This document shows, piece after piece, positions 46,100-55,330 of a stretch of DNA of 64,000 nucleotides. Under the pieces are notes generated by a model that was not told the origin of the DNA, made no database searches, and worked only from the letters and a program-made list of their open reading frames with translations. The stretch is from Paraburkholderia flava (GTDB lineage: Bacteria; Pseudomonadota; Gammaproteobacteria; Burkholderiales; Burkholderiaceae): positions 1,364,001-1,428,000 of the forward strand of contig NZ_SMRO01000001.1 in NCBI RefSeq assembly GCF_004359985.1. The letters run 5' to 3'. Each line of letters starts with the position of its first letter. The first letter of the stretch is position 1. Position numbers and translations under genes: made by a program.

Positions 46100-46409
46100 T
46101 GCAATCGCCTGCAATGGCGGACAGGCATCGAAAAAACGCCGGACTGAGAACCATTGTCATAGCATCGCCATCGCGCCGTTGTCCCTGAAATTCAACGCGG
46201 TATCACCCTATTCCTCGTAATACAGCGTAACCTGACGGACCTTGACAACGGGACGCACGATGCGGGTTTTTCTGCGTCAACCGTTAGTAAGGAATGCCGT
46301 TATATAAAAGTCGGCGGCGCTGTTTCTGCCTGCCGATTCGCTGTTTACACCGCTCTTGCCAGACCGGAGCCGCGCGGCATGGACCGCGCAGGCCATACGA
46401 AAGAAATCT
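46100..46409. other. 310-bp intergenic region before the DUF4118 gene
   Basis: No gene is visible. An AT-rich TATATAAAAG lies at 46301-46310, about 100 bp before the start of the next gene, and a TTGACA at 46242-46247. The two are too far apart to pair with each other, so no promoter is called. Confidence 0.45.
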
Positions 46410-47195
46410 ATGCATGTCCAAAACGCTCGCCGCTGGGCACCGCGCGGCGTCCGCCCGTGGCTCGCCGCGGTGGCCGCACTCGTGATCGCCGCCGCGATCC
46501 GGTTAATGCTGCACCCATTACTCGGCCCGATCATGCCGGGCACCGCGTTCTGCATCGCGGCCGCGCTGATCGAGTATTACTTCGGGCTTGCGCCCGCGCT
46601 GACCGTGATGCTGCTCGGGCTCGGGCTCGCCGACTACCTGTTCGTGCCGCCCTACGCGCAGATCGACGTCTTCAACCGCGCCGACCTGATCCTGGTGATC
46701 TCGTACCCGGTCGTCACGCTGATCGTGATCGTGTTGATCGAGCGTCTGCGGCGCGCACAGTTTCGCGCGGAGCTGATCGCGTCGGTTGCGCAGTCGCGCT
46801 ACGAAATGCTGCTGCGGCACGACAACGAACGCATGCTCGCGCGACGCGCGGTCGATGAAACGCATCGTCTGCTGCGCCATCTCGCGCATTACAACAAGAC
46901 CTTCATCCTGATCCAGGCGCTCGAACGTCACGCGGTCGTGCAGGCGAGCGGCGACGCTTCTGCATCCTCGCCTGCAGGTGCAACCGCACGCGCGCTGCCG
47001 AGCGAAATCGCGCCGGGCCCGCGCTTCACCGACGTCCATCCCGAAGACATCCAGCGCTTCTGGAACGGCCTGCGGCCCGGCAGTCATCGCGTGCGGATGG
47101 AATCGGACGACGGCATGTCGAAGCTCGTCGATTGCGTCTGCGAACGCTTCACGACGCATGCGGGGGATTTCCTCGTGCTGCGCATCGGAGACTGA
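46410..47195 (+). CDS. DUF4118 membrane sensor protein without a kinase domain
   Basis: 261 residues from ATG 46410; an in-frame ATG at 46356 would add 18. Residues about 15-110 hold four helices of the KdpD-type DUF4118 domain (LAAVAALVIAAAIRLMLHP, ALIEYYFGLAPALTVML, YLFVPPYAQI). A coil with His (residues about 120-165) follows, then a short C-terminal domain (GPRFTDVHPEDIQRFWNGLR). In KdpD this membrane unit precedes a histidine kinase; here none is present. First of a three-gene overlapping set. Confidence 0.8.
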   Translation: MHVQNARRWAPRGVRPWLAAVAALVIAAAIRLMLHPLLGPIMPGTAFCIAAALIEYYFGLAPALTVMLLGLGLADYLFVPPYAQIDVFNRADLILVISYPVVTLIVIVLIERLRRAQFRAELIASVAQSRYEMLLRHDNERMLARRAVDETHRLLRHLAHYNKTFILIQALERHAVVQASGDASASSPAGATARALPSEIAPGPRFTDVHPEDIQRFWNGLRPGSHRVRMESDDGMSKLVDCVCERFTTHAGDFLVLRIGD

Positions 47196-48082
47196 TCATC
47201 GAACGCGCGACCACACTCTTCAACGCCGGCGATCATCACGCGGTGCTGATGCTGCACGGACTGTCCAGCTCGCCGCTCGAACTCCGCTATCTCGCCCGCT
47301 ATCTGAACAACGAAGGCTTCACGACCTGCGCGCCGGTACTCGACGGCTACAGCGCCGGCACCGTCGAGCAGCGGATGGAACGCTGGCTCGATGCGGCGAT
47401 CGCCGAATACGACGCGCTCGCGAGCCGCTATGCGCGCGTGTCGATCTGCGGACTGTCGATCGGTGCGGCACTCGCGCTGGCGCTCGCACGCCGCCGGCCG
47501 AACGCGCAGTCGCTGGTGCTGCTGTCGCTGACGCTGTCGTACGACGGCTGGGCGATCCCGTGGTATCGCTTTCTGCTGAACTGGGCGTATTTCACGCCGC
47601 TGCGCTCGCGCTGGCGTTATCGCGAGTCGGAGCCGTTCGGTCTGCGTAACGAAGCGCTGCGCACGAAGATCGCGCGCGCGATGCAGCGCAACGATTTCAG
47701 CGAAGTCGGTCCGTCGACGATCTCGCTGCCCGCGCTGCACGAAGCCAGCCGGCTCGCGGGTAACGTGCGCGCGAATCTGCACGAGATCCGCAACGACTGC
47801 CTGATCGTCCACGCAATCGACGACGAAACCGCCAGCCCGCGCAACGCACACGAGGTCGCGGCGAAGCTCGGCACGAGCTTTCTGCGCACGATCTGGCTCG
47901 ACGATTCGTACCACATGATTACCTCCGACAACGAGCGCGAAGTCGTCGCGCGCGAGACCGCCGCGTTCCTGCGCGAAAGCGAGATCGCGCACAACGGCGA
48001 CCATTCGCGCGTGCCGGTCGTATCGAAAGCGCTCGCGCGCCGGCTGCGTCAGCTGTCCGCGCTCGGCAAGGAAAACGCATGA
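47132..48082 (+). CDS. alpha/beta hydrolase, carboxylesterase-like
   Basis: Up to 316 residues. Start is uncertain: TTG 47132 overlaps the upstream gene by 64 bp and the true start may lie nearer 47190. Marks: LMLHGLSSSPLELRYLARYL (oxyanion region), nucleophile GLSIG in SICGLSIGAALALA, acid in VHAIDDETASPRNAHEV and His in LDDSYHMITSDNE. This triad layout resembles Est30-type esterases. A hydrophobic patch (WYRFLLNWAYFTPL) may touch the membrane. Its stop overlaps the MipA gene start. Confidence 0.85.
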   Translation: MRLRTLHDACGGFPRAAHRRLIIERATTLFNAGDHHAVLMLHGLSSSPLELRYLARYLNNEGFTTCAPVLDGYSAGTVEQRMERWLDAAIAEYDALASRYARVSICGLSIGAALALALARRRPNAQSLVLLSLTLSYDGWAIPWYRFLLNWAYFTPLRSRWRYRESEPFGLRNEALRTKIARAMQRNDFSEVGPSTISLPALHEASRLAGNVRANLHEIRNDCLIVHAIDDETASPRNAHEVAAKLGTSFLRTIWLDDSYHMITSDNEREVVARETAAFLRESEIAHNGDHSRVPVVSKALARRLRQLSALGKENA

Positions 48083-48903
48083 CTGTGTCTATCTTTCGCG
48101 TCGCGCTGCTGTGCGCGGCGTTCCTGTTCGGAGCGGCAACCGTTACGACCGCGCATGCGGACGACACCACTCCGTCGAGTAGCAGTAGCAACAGCAGCAG
48201 TAGCACCCCGCCCGACAGCAAGTGGAAAATCGCGATCGGCCCGGGCCTGTTCATCACGCCCGCGTACCCCGGCTCGAGCAAGCTGAAGTTCTACCCGTTT
48301 CCCGCACTCGACATTTCCTGGGACGACCGCTTCTTCTCGCAAGGTCCTGACGTACTCGGCGTGAACGTGCTGCGCAGCCCCGCGTATCACCTCGGTGCCG
48401 CGCTCAGCTTCGACTTCCAGTCGCGCAGCGATTCCGACGACGGCCGTCTGCGCGGCCTCGGCGACGTGCACTCGAGTCCGAAGCTGAAACTGTTCGGCGA
48501 CTACACGTGGTGGGCGTTCACCGGCTCGGTCGCGATGTATCAGGACATAGCCGGACATGGGCAGGGCAAGACGGTCGTCAGCGATCTCTATGCATCGCTG
48601 CCGCTCGACAACTGGCTGTTCTCGGTCGGCCCCGGCTTCACGTGGGCCGACGCGGAGTACACGCGGACGTTCTTCGGCGTGTCGCCGCAGCAGAGCGCCG
48701 CATCGGGGCTGCCCGCGTTCAATACCAGCTCCGGCATTCGCGATGTGCATCTGAACGTCTACGTCAGCCACGATTTCTCGAAGCACTGGACGAGTTCGGT
48801 GTCGATCGTCGCGGGCCGGTTGCAGCACTATGCGGCGAACAGTCCGATCACGTCGCGCCGCTTCGAACTCAATTCGCTCGCGGCGGTTTACTACCGCTTC
48901 TGA
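48079..48903 (+). CDS. MipA/OmpV family outer-membrane protein
   Basis: 274 residues from ATG 48079, overlapping the hydrolase stop (ATGA). Signal peptide FRVALLCAAFLFGAATV with cleavage near AHA. A Ser/Asn-rich linker (residues about 30-45) precedes a MipA/OmpV barrel: IAIGPGLFITPAYPGSSKL, ISWDDRFFSQGPDVLGV, and a C-terminal NSLAAVYYRF with terminal Phe. Family members bind murein-synthesis enzymes or act as porin-like proteins. The operon mates suggest an envelope role (inference). Confidence 0.9.
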   Translation: MTVSIFRVALLCAAFLFGAATVTTAHADDTTPSSSSSNSSSSTPPDSKWKIAIGPGLFITPAYPGSSKLKFYPFPALDISWDDRFFSQGPDVLGVNVLRSPAYHLGAALSFDFQSRSDSDDGRLRGLGDVHSSPKLKLFGDYTWWAFTGSVAMYQDIAGHGQGKTVVSDLYASLPLDNWLFSVGPGFTWADAEYTRTFFGVSPQQSAASGLPAFNTSSGIRDVHLNVYVSHDFSKHWTSSVSIVAGRLQHYAANSPITSRRFELNSLAAVYYRF

Positions 48904-48907
48904 CGGC

Positions 48908-49729
48908 TTACGCAGACGGAAACCGCGCCCGCATGAACTCGATATACGCCTGATCGTCGAGCGTGCGGCGCGCACGCACGAATCCGCGCGCATCGTCGCC
49001 GACGAGGTAGCGCAACCGGTCGGTACCGTCGGTCGCGGCTTCGTGGATCACGGCAGCGATGTCGTCGGCGGTCATGTTGCTCGCGGCCATCATTCCGGCG
49101 AACGCTTCGTTGGTCCGTGCGACGAATGCGTCGTAGTCATGCAACGTCGGGTTGCCCTGCGCGCTTTCGGCCGTCCGCGCGTTGAAGCGCGTGCTCGTCA
49201 CGCCGCCGTGCGGATCGACCAGCTTCACGCCGATCCCCTGCGACGCCAGCTCGTACGACAGCGCCTCGCTAAAGCCTTCGAGCGCGAACTTGCTCGCGCA
49301 ATAGAGCGAGACGAGCGGCAGGCCGAAGATGCCCGCGCCCGACCCCACGTTGACGATCGTACCCGCGCGCCGCGCCCGAAAATGCGGCAGCACCGCGCGC
49401 GTGACGTCCATCACGCCGAACACGTTGACGTCGAACTGCGCCTGGATCTGCTCGCGCGACAGCGCTTCGAACAATCCCCACTGACCGTAGCCCGCGTTGT
49501 TGACCAGCACGTCGAGCGTGCCGAAACGCGCGATGCCTGCGTCGACCGCACTGACTATGCTGTCGTGATCCTGGAGATCCAGCCGCTCGACCAGCACGTT
49601 GTCCGCCGCGAGCGACGCGTCGGGTTCGCGCATCGTCGCGACGACGTTCCATCCTTCGGCCGCGAAGCGCTGCGCGGTAGCACGTCCGATGCCTGACGAC
49701 GCACCGGTAATCAAAACTGTTCTGCTCAT
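48908..49729 (-). CDS. short-chain dehydrogenase/reductase (SDR)
   Basis: 273 residues from ATG 49729 with GGGAGAG upstream. NAD(P) motif VLITGASSGIGRATAQRFA, NNAG motif in LVNNAGYGQWG, and catalytic Ser/Tyr/Lys in VNVGSGAGIFGLPLVSLYCASKFALEGF. The longer C-terminus (YLVGDDARGFVRARRTL) is typical of classical SDRs of the oxidoreductase YbbO/DHRS type. Substrate unknown. A divergent LysR gene lies 106 bp away. Confidence 0.9.
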   Translation of the reverse strand: MSRTVLITGASSGIGRATAQRFAAEGWNVVATMREPDASLAADNVLVERLDLQDHDSIVSAVDAGIARFGTLDVLVNNAGYGQWGLFEALSREQIQAQFDVNVFGVMDVTRAVLPHFRARRAGTIVNVGSGAGIFGLPLVSLYCASKFALEGFSEALSYELASQGIGVKLVDPHGGVTSTRFNARTAESAQGNPTLHDYDAFVARTNEAFAGMMAASNMTADDIAAVIHEAATDGTDRLRYLVGDDARGFVRARRTLDDQAYIEFMRARFPSA

Positions 49730-49835
49730 CTGTTGCTCTCCCTGTGAGGTCTTACGAGATTCGAGCAAGATAGCAACGGGGTATCGATGCGACAATACGC
49801 CGCCGATTGCACAGGTTGATGCAGGGAACAGCACA

Positions 49836-50780
49836 ATGAACCGGACTGCCTTATCCGAACTGACCGCCGTCGAAGCCGTCGCCGCGCATCGCAGCTTTCG
49901 CGGCGCCGCGAAGGAACTCGGCATATCGCCATCCGCGCTCAGCCACTCGGTGGCCGCGCTCGAACAGCGGATGGGCGTACGTCTCTTTCATCGCACGACA
50001 CGCAGCGTGTCGCTGACCGAAGCCGGCGAGCAGTTTCTCGCGCGTGTCACACCGGCGCTGCGCGAGATCTCCGCCGCGATCGACGAAGCGAACACGCATC
50101 GGGCGACGCCGGCCGGCACATTGCGCATCAATACATCGGAAGCCGCCGCGCTGCGCCTGATGAACCCGGCCGTCTACGAATTCCTGCGGCGCTGTCCGGA
50201 CATGAAGCTCGATCTCGTCACCGATGCGCGGCTCGTCGATATCGTCGCCGAGGGGTTCGACGCGGGCGTGCGGCAGATCGGGCACGTGCCGCACGACATG
50301 ATCGCGGTGCCGTGCAGTACGCCGGTGCGCTTCGTCGTCGTGGGCTCGCCCGCGTATTTCGCGCAGCACACAAAGCCGCGCGTCCCCGACGATCTGCGCA
50401 CGCACGCGTGCATTCGCGCGCGGCTGCCGGGCAGTGCACCGTACAAGTGGGAATTCGCGAAACGTGGCGAACGCGTGCAGATCGACGTGAACGGCGCACT
50501 GATGCTCGACAGCCCGCATTTGATTCTCGACGCCGCGTTGCACGGCGTCGGTCTCGCATGGATGAGCGAATGGGCCGTGGCCCGGGCGGTCGCGGCCGGC
50601 GATCTCGTCACCGTGCTCGACGACTGGGCCGAAGAAGCACCGGGGCTGTGTCTGTATTACCCCGGACACCGGCACGTACCGGCGGGACTACGTGCGTTTA
50701 TCGACGTCCTGCGCGAGAAAGCGCGCGAAACACCGGTGGAGCAGGAGGAGTACGGACAGCCGGTCATGACGTCCACGTGA
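49836..50780 (+). CDS. LysR-family regulator (divergent from SDR)
   Basis: 314 residues from ATG 49836. HTH FRGAAKELGISPSALSHSVA, then VRLFHRTTRSVSLTEAGEQF; effector domain with VAEGFDAGVRQIGHVPHDM and the VGLAWMSEWAVARAVAAGDL region. It resembles the group of LysR proteins that control divergent SDR genes. Likely regulates the SDR and itself. Confidence 0.92.
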   Translation: MNRTALSELTAVEAVAAHRSFRGAAKELGISPSALSHSVAALEQRMGVRLFHRTTRSVSLTEAGEQFLARVTPALREISAAIDEANTHRATPAGTLRINTSEAAALRLMNPAVYEFLRRCPDMKLDLVTDARLVDIVAEGFDAGVRQIGHVPHDMIAVPCSTPVRFVVVGSPAYFAQHTKPRVPDDLRTHACIRARLPGSAPYKWEFAKRGERVQIDVNGALMLDSPHLILDAALHGVGLAWMSEWAVARAVAAGDLVTVLDDWAEEAPGLCLYYPGHRHVPAGLRAFIDVLREKARETPVEQEEYGQPVMTST

Positions 50781-50798
50781 CGTCGGCGTGTCAGTGCG

Positions 50799-51665
50799 TC
50801 AGCTCTCGCCTGCCGCCGGCTCCGCTTCGTGCCCGAGCCGCGCCTTTGCGTGACGCATCTTCTCCAGCGTCTTCGGTCCGAGCCGCAATGCCACGCCGAT
50901 CGCCAGTGCATCCATGATGCACAGATGCACGAGCCGCGACACGCCCGGCGTATTCGGATCGATCGGACTCGCGACGCGCAGCAGCAGCGGAATATCGACG
51001 AGCCACGCAAGCCGCGACCCGACGTTGGTCAGCGCGATCGTCGTCGCGCCGCGTTCCTTCGCGATCTGGATGCTCTCGTTCACTTCGATGCTGCGCCCCG
51101 CATGCGAAATCGCGAACGCGACGTCGCCGGGTTCCATCAAGCCCGCATAAAGACGCTGCAGATGACCGTCGGTGAAGGCGTTCGCCGCGAGATCGAGGCG
51201 CAGGAAACGCAGTGCCGCGTCCTGCGCAACGAGACCCGAGCCCGAACCGACACCGAAGAAAAACACGCGCCGCGCATGCGCAATCGCGGCGATCGCCGCA
51301 TCGACTGCTACGGGATCGAGTGCGCCGCGCGCATGCGTGATGCCGTCGACGGCTGCTTTACCGACCTTGTCGAGCAGGGTCTCGATGTCGTCGTCGCGTG
51401 CGACCGCGGTCGATGCATACGGCAGCCCGCCCGCGACGCTCTGCGCGAGCTGCATCTTGAAGTCACGCAGACCGTGCGCGCCGACCGCGCGGCAGAAGCG
51501 TGTCACGGAAGGCTCGGACACGTCGGCCCGCTGCGCGAGTTCGGTGATACTCCCGCGCATCGCGAAGTCGACGTCCGAGAGCACCATGTCGGCGACCTTG
51601 CGCTCGGCCGGCCGCAACGACGTCAGCGCACTGCGGATGTGGGGAATCAGATTCGGTGCGGACAC
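50799..51665 (-). CDS. MurR/RpiR (HexR-like) sugar-responsive regulator
   Basis: 288 residues from GTG 51665. An N-terminal RpiR HTH (LRPAERKVADMVLSDVDF, ITELAQRADVSEPSVTRFCR) and a C-terminal SIS domain (VFFFGVGSGSGLVAQDAALR, AISHAGRSIEVNESIQIAKE) that binds sugar phosphates. It is the third gene read leftward after the SDR and the ABC ATPase. It is the likely regulator of this transport cluster. Confidence 0.92.
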   Translation of the reverse strand: MSAPNLIPHIRSALTSLRPAERKVADMVLSDVDFAMRGSITELAQRADVSEPSVTRFCRAVGAHGLRDFKMQLAQSVAGGLPYASTAVARDDDIETLLDKVGKAAVDGITHARGALDPVAVDAAIAAIAHARRVFFFGVGSGSGLVAQDAALRFLRLDLAANAFTDGHLQRLYAGLMEPGDVAFAISHAGRSIEVNESIQIAKERGATTIALTNVGSRLAWLVDIPLLLRVASPIDPNTPGVSRLVHLCIMDALAIGVALRLGPKTLEKMRHAKARLGHEAEPAAGES

Positions 51666-51756
51666 CCGTGCGTTCCTTATGGCTTGAGGGCTGGAATCCG
51701 CGTGTCGTGAGCGGTGCCGGTCGAAATCCGACCGACCCGCGTATCACGCGACGGTA

Positions 51757-52839
51757 TCAGTCGATCCTCCGTCCACTCTCCGTGTCGAACAGGTGAAGAT
51801 GCTCGGCCGGCAGGCGCAACGTCACGCGCTGGCCGGGCTCGAATGCGGTGCGCCGGCGGCTCGTGACGCACCACGTCGCGCCGCCGATCTTGCCGTACAG
51901 ATGCGTTTCCGCACCGGTCGGCTCGACGACTTCGATGTTCATCGCGACGCCTCCCGCTGAAGCGGCAGCATCGAGTTCGATATGTTCGGGCCGCACGCCT
52001 AGCGTGAGCTTCGCGCCGACTGCGGCCTGCGCAGCGACCGCGCCGGGCAGCGCGACTTCGGCACCGTCGAACGTCAGCGCCGGTCCCTGCGCGCCGGCCG
52101 TCACGACGCCCTCGACAAAATTCATCGAAGGCGAACCGAGAAAGCTCGCGACAAACAGATTCGCGGGCCGGTCGTACAGATCGAGCGGCCGGCCGATCTG
52201 CTCGATACGTCCTGCGTTCATCACGACGATGCGATCGGCCATCGTCATCGCTTCGATCTGGTCGTGCGTCACGTAGATCACAGTGTTTTTCAGCCGCTGA
52301 TGCAGCGCCTTGATCTCGGTACGCATCTGCACGCGCAGCTTCGCGTCGAGGTTCGACAGCGGCTCGTCGAACAGGAACAGCGACGGCTCGCGCACCACCG
52401 CGCGGCCCATCGCGACGCGCTGCCGCTGACCGCCCGACAGCGCACGCGGCAACCGGTCCAGATAACCGCCGAGGTTCAGCATCTTCGCGGCCGCTTCGAT
52501 ACGCGGCTTGAAGTTCGCGACCGACTCTTTGCGGATACGCGGACCGAACGCGATGTTCTCGTACACCGACAGATGCGGATACAGCGCGTAGCTCTGGAAC
52601 ACCATCGAAATATTGCGCTGCTGCGGCGCGAGACTGTTCGCACGCGTGCCGCCGATCAGCAAATCGCCGCCGCTGATTTCCTCGAGACCCGCGACCATCC
52701 GCATCAGCGTGCTCTTGCCGCAACCCGACGGGCCGACCAGCACGACGAATTCGCCGTCGTCGATATCGAGGTCGATGCCGTGCACGACCTGGGTTTCGCC
52801 GTAGCGCTTGAAGATGCCGCTCAGTTGCACTGCTGCCAT
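51757..52839 (-). CDS. CUT1-type sugar ABC transporter ATPase (UgpC/MsmK-like)
   Basis: 360 residues. Walker A VGPSGCGKST, Q-loop SMVFQSYALYPHLSVYENIAF, signature LSGGQRQRVAMGRAVVR, Walker B FLFDEPLSNLDAKLR and H-loop VTHDQIEAMTMAD. C-terminal TOBE/MalK-type regulatory domain (residues about 245-350, GVRPEHIEL). It powers the two permeases at 55331-57099. It is split from them by the divergent promoter region but clearly part of the same system. Confidence 0.93.
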   Translation of the reverse strand: MAAVQLSGIFKRYGETQVVHGIDLDIDDGEFVVLVGPSGCGKSTLMRMVAGLEEISGGDLLIGGTRANSLAPQQRNISMVFQSYALYPHLSVYENIAFGPRIRKESVANFKPRIEAAAKMLNLGGYLDRLPRALSGGQRQRVAMGRAVVREPSLFLFDEPLSNLDAKLRVQMRTEIKALHQRLKNTVIYVTHDQIEAMTMADRIVVMNAGRIEQIGRPLDLYDRPANLFVASFLGSPSMNFVEGVVTAGAQGPALTFDGAEVALPGAVAAQAAVGAKLTLGVRPEHIELDAAASAGGVAMNIEVVEPTGAETHLYGKIGGATWCVTSRRRTAFEPGQRVTLRLPAEHLHLFDTESGRRID

Positions 52840-52904
52840 GCTGTCCTCGTGACGGGTTTTACGTGTTGCGCAGTGAATCGCTTCAACGTGATCTCACAGC
52901 GATT

Positions 52905-53678
52905 TCACAGCGGTTCAAGCGTCAGTTCCTCGGTCATCGGCCGGTTGCCCGCCATCAGGCCGCCGTCCACCGGCAACGCAACGCCGGTGATCACGCGCGC
53001 CATCGGCGACGCGAGGAACAGCACCGCATCGGCGATATCGTCGGGCGTCGCGAAATCGCGCAACGGGTACCACTTGCGCAGGTTTTCGAACACCTGCGGA
53101 TTCTTTTCGACGCGCGCTTTCCACGCCTTCGTCTGCACCGTGCCCGGACAGACGATGTTCGCGCGGATGCCGAAGCGACCCAGCTCAATAGCGAGCGATT
53201 TCGTGTAGCTGATGAGGCCGGCCTTCGCTGCGCTGTATGCGGGATGACCGAGCGACGTCAAACCGTTGACCGAGCCGATCAGCACCATCGCGCCGCGCTG
53301 CCGCTCGATCATCGATGCGCGCACCGACTCGACCACGTGGTACGTGCCGTTCAGGTTCAGATGCACATCGCGATGCCAGCTGGCGACGTCCGTGGTCGCG
53401 AGCGTCGCGCTCTTGGCGCCGCCCGCGTTCGCGACCAGCACGTCGACCGGACCGCGCACCGCGACGGCCGCATCCACCGCCGCACGCACGGCAGCCGCAT
53501 CGCCGATATCGGCCGCGACCGGCGTCACGTGCGCCGCACCAAGTTCGGCGACCAGCGCATCGAGCCCGGCAGCATCGACGTCCAGCGCGAGCACCGTGTC
53601 GCCTTCCGCGACGAACCGCCTGCACAGCACGCTGCCGATCCCGCCGCCCGCTCCCGTCACCAGTACGACCCGCTTCAT
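52905..53678 (-). CDS. SDR-family dehydrogenase of the sugar transport cluster
   Basis: 257 residues from ATG 53678 (GGGAG upstream). NAD motif VLVTGAGGGIGSVLCRRFV, VANAGGAKSATL, catalytic Ser/Tyr/Lys in VLIGSVNGLTSLGHPAYSAAKAGL and C-terminal GVALPVDGGLMAGN. It is a typical enoyl-reductase-like SDR. First gene of the leftward unit (SDR, ATPase, RpiR). It probably oxidises the imported sugar or polyol (inference). Confidence 0.92.
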   Translation of the reverse strand: MKRVVLVTGAGGGIGSVLCRRFVAEGDTVLALDVDAAGLDALVAELGAAHVTPVAADIGDAAAVRAAVDAAVAVRGPVDVLVANAGGAKSATLATTDVASWHRDVHLNLNGTYHVVESVRASMIERQRGAMVLIGSVNGLTSLGHPAYSAAKAGLISYTKSLAIELGRFGIRANIVCPGTVQTKAWKARVEKNPQVFENLRKWYPLRDFATPDDIADAVLFLASPMARVITGVALPVDGGLMAGNRPMTEELTLEPL

Positions 53679-53883
53679 GTTCGCTCCCGCGTGTGCCCGA
53701 GCCGGTGGCCAGGCCTGTAAATTTCCAACATATGGGTTCATGCGCCGTGGTGGTGGAGGTCCTAGGGTAAACCCTGGTCGATCCTCGCAAAGCACACGAT
53801 ACCCCTGCTTTTACAGCATCTTATGCACAAATCGCTCCGAGAAAAAATATCGCCAACCCTACGTGACAACATTTTTTTCGTCC

Positions 53884-53898
53884 TGTAGGATTTTTACA
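53884..53898. promoter_or_regulatory. candidate RpiR/HexR-type operator TGTA-N7-TACA
   Basis: A 15-bp dyad with TGTA/TACA arms, 60 bp before the binding-protein ATG. It agrees with the HexR consensus as I recall it (TGTARTWWWAYTACA) at 13 of 15 positions. The cluster's own RpiR regulator is the natural candidate to bind it. Confidence 0.5.
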
Positions 53899-53958
53899 AA
53901 CAAGAATTCCAACCCAGCGGCCGGTTGCCGGCGGCAGACCACCCCAAGGAGAGTCGAA

Positions 53959-55191
53959 ATGTCGTTGCATGCACGTGCTTCCCTCGTGCTCGGCAGGATT
54001 GCCGTAGCACTCGCATTTGCAGGTATCGCCCATGCGGCGCAGGCCGACACGGTCCGCGTCACCGTCGCGCACTACAGCGACGCGACGGCGCCGTACTTCG
54101 AGAAGATGGCCAAAAACTTCGAGAAGGCGAATCCTGGCACCACGATCAAGATCGAAGATGTGAACTGGGACACGCTGCAGCAGAAACTGCAGACGGACAT
54201 CTCGGGCGGCGCCAACGCCGACCTCGCGATCGTCGGCACGCGCTGGCTGCTCGACTTCGTGAAGGACGACGTCGCCGAGCCGCTCGACGGCTACATGGAC
54301 CCGAGCTTCAAGAACCGCTTCATCGGGCCGTTCCTGGCCCCTGGCGAGATCAACGGCAAGGTCTACGGCCTGCCGATCGCCGCATCCGCACGCGCGCTGT
54401 ACTACAACAAGGACCTGCTCGCGAAGGCCGGCTTCCCGAACGGACCGAAGACCTGGGACGACGTGATCGCCGCATCGAAGAAGCTGAAGTCGATGGGTGT
54501 CGCGGGCTTCGGTCTGCAGGGCAAGGAAATCGAAACGGACGTGTACTGGTACTACGCGCTGTGGACGAACGGCGGCGACGTGGTCGGCAAGGACGGCAAA
54601 GCCGCGTTCAATTCGCCGGCCGGCATCAAGGCCGCGACGCTGTACAAGACGCTGATCGACGACGGTCTCACGCAACCCGGCGTGACCGGCTACAGCCGCG
54701 AGGACGTGCAGAATCTGTTCAAGCAGGGCCGCGTCGCGATGGTGATCTCCGCGCCGTTCCTCTCGAAGCAGATCAAGAAGGAAGCGCCGACGCTTAAATA
54801 CGGCATCGATCCGATCCCGATGGGCACGACGCACGCCACCTACGCGGTGACCGATTCGATCGTGATGTTCAAGAACTCGAAGGTGAAGAAGAGCGCGTGG
54901 AAGTTCCTCGACTATCTGTTCACGAAGGAACCGCGCGTCGAGTTCACGAGCACCGAAGGCTTCCTGCCGACGACGAAGGCCGAAGCCACCGATCCGGCCT
55001 TCAACGATCCGGACACGAAGGCATTCGTCGCACTGCTGCCGACCGCGAAGTTCGCACCGACCATCACCGGTTGGGAAGACACCGCGAAGGCCGTATCGAA
55101 TGCGATGCAGTCGATCTACCTCGGCAAGGCGAAGCCCGCCGACGCGCTGAACGCTGCTGCAACCGAAGCGAACAAGGCGCTCGGCCACTGA
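53959..55191 (+). CDS. ABC sugar-binding protein (CUT1 family)
   Basis: 410 residues from ATG 53959, AAGGAGAG upstream. Signal peptide ends near AHAAQA. Mature protein of extracellular binding protein family 1: VRVTVAHYSDATAPYFEKMA, WDTLQQKLQTDISGGANADL, VYGLPIAASARALYYNKDLL, ASTEG-like FTSTEGFLPTTKAEA. It catches a sugar, polyol or glycerol-phosphate-type ligand in the periplasm. First gene of the rightward unit with two permeases. Confidence 0.94.
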   Translation: MSLHARASLVLGRIAVALAFAGIAHAAQADTVRVTVAHYSDATAPYFEKMAKNFEKANPGTTIKIEDVNWDTLQQKLQTDISGGANADLAIVGTRWLLDFVKDDVAEPLDGYMDPSFKNRFIGPFLAPGEINGKVYGLPIAASARALYYNKDLLAKAGFPNGPKTWDDVIAASKKLKSMGVAGFGLQGKEIETDVYWYYALWTNGGDVVGKDGKAAFNSPAGIKAATLYKTLIDDGLTQPGVTGYSREDVQNLFKQGRVAMVISAPFLSKQIKKEAPTLKYGIDPIPMGTTHATYAVTDSIVMFKNSKVKKSAWKFLDYLFTKEPRVEFTSTEGFLPTTKAEATDPAFNDPDTKAFVALLPTAKFAPTITGWEDTAKAVSNAMQSIYLGKAKPADALNAAATEANKALGH

Positions 55192-55330
55192 TGTAGTGCG
55201 GGCGGTTCTGTCCGCCGCGTCGCGCATGTAACGTGCGCGACGCGGCATCTGCCCTTTCTGTCGCGCCGGCCGCACATTGCTGTACGTCGCCGAACCTCGC
55301 CGGACCGGCGCTTCCCGAGATCGAACCCGC

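Noticed and set aside
46242-46310. TTGACA and TATATAAAAG as a promoter
   Set aside because: The two elements are more than 50 bp apart, far beyond the usual 16-18 bp.
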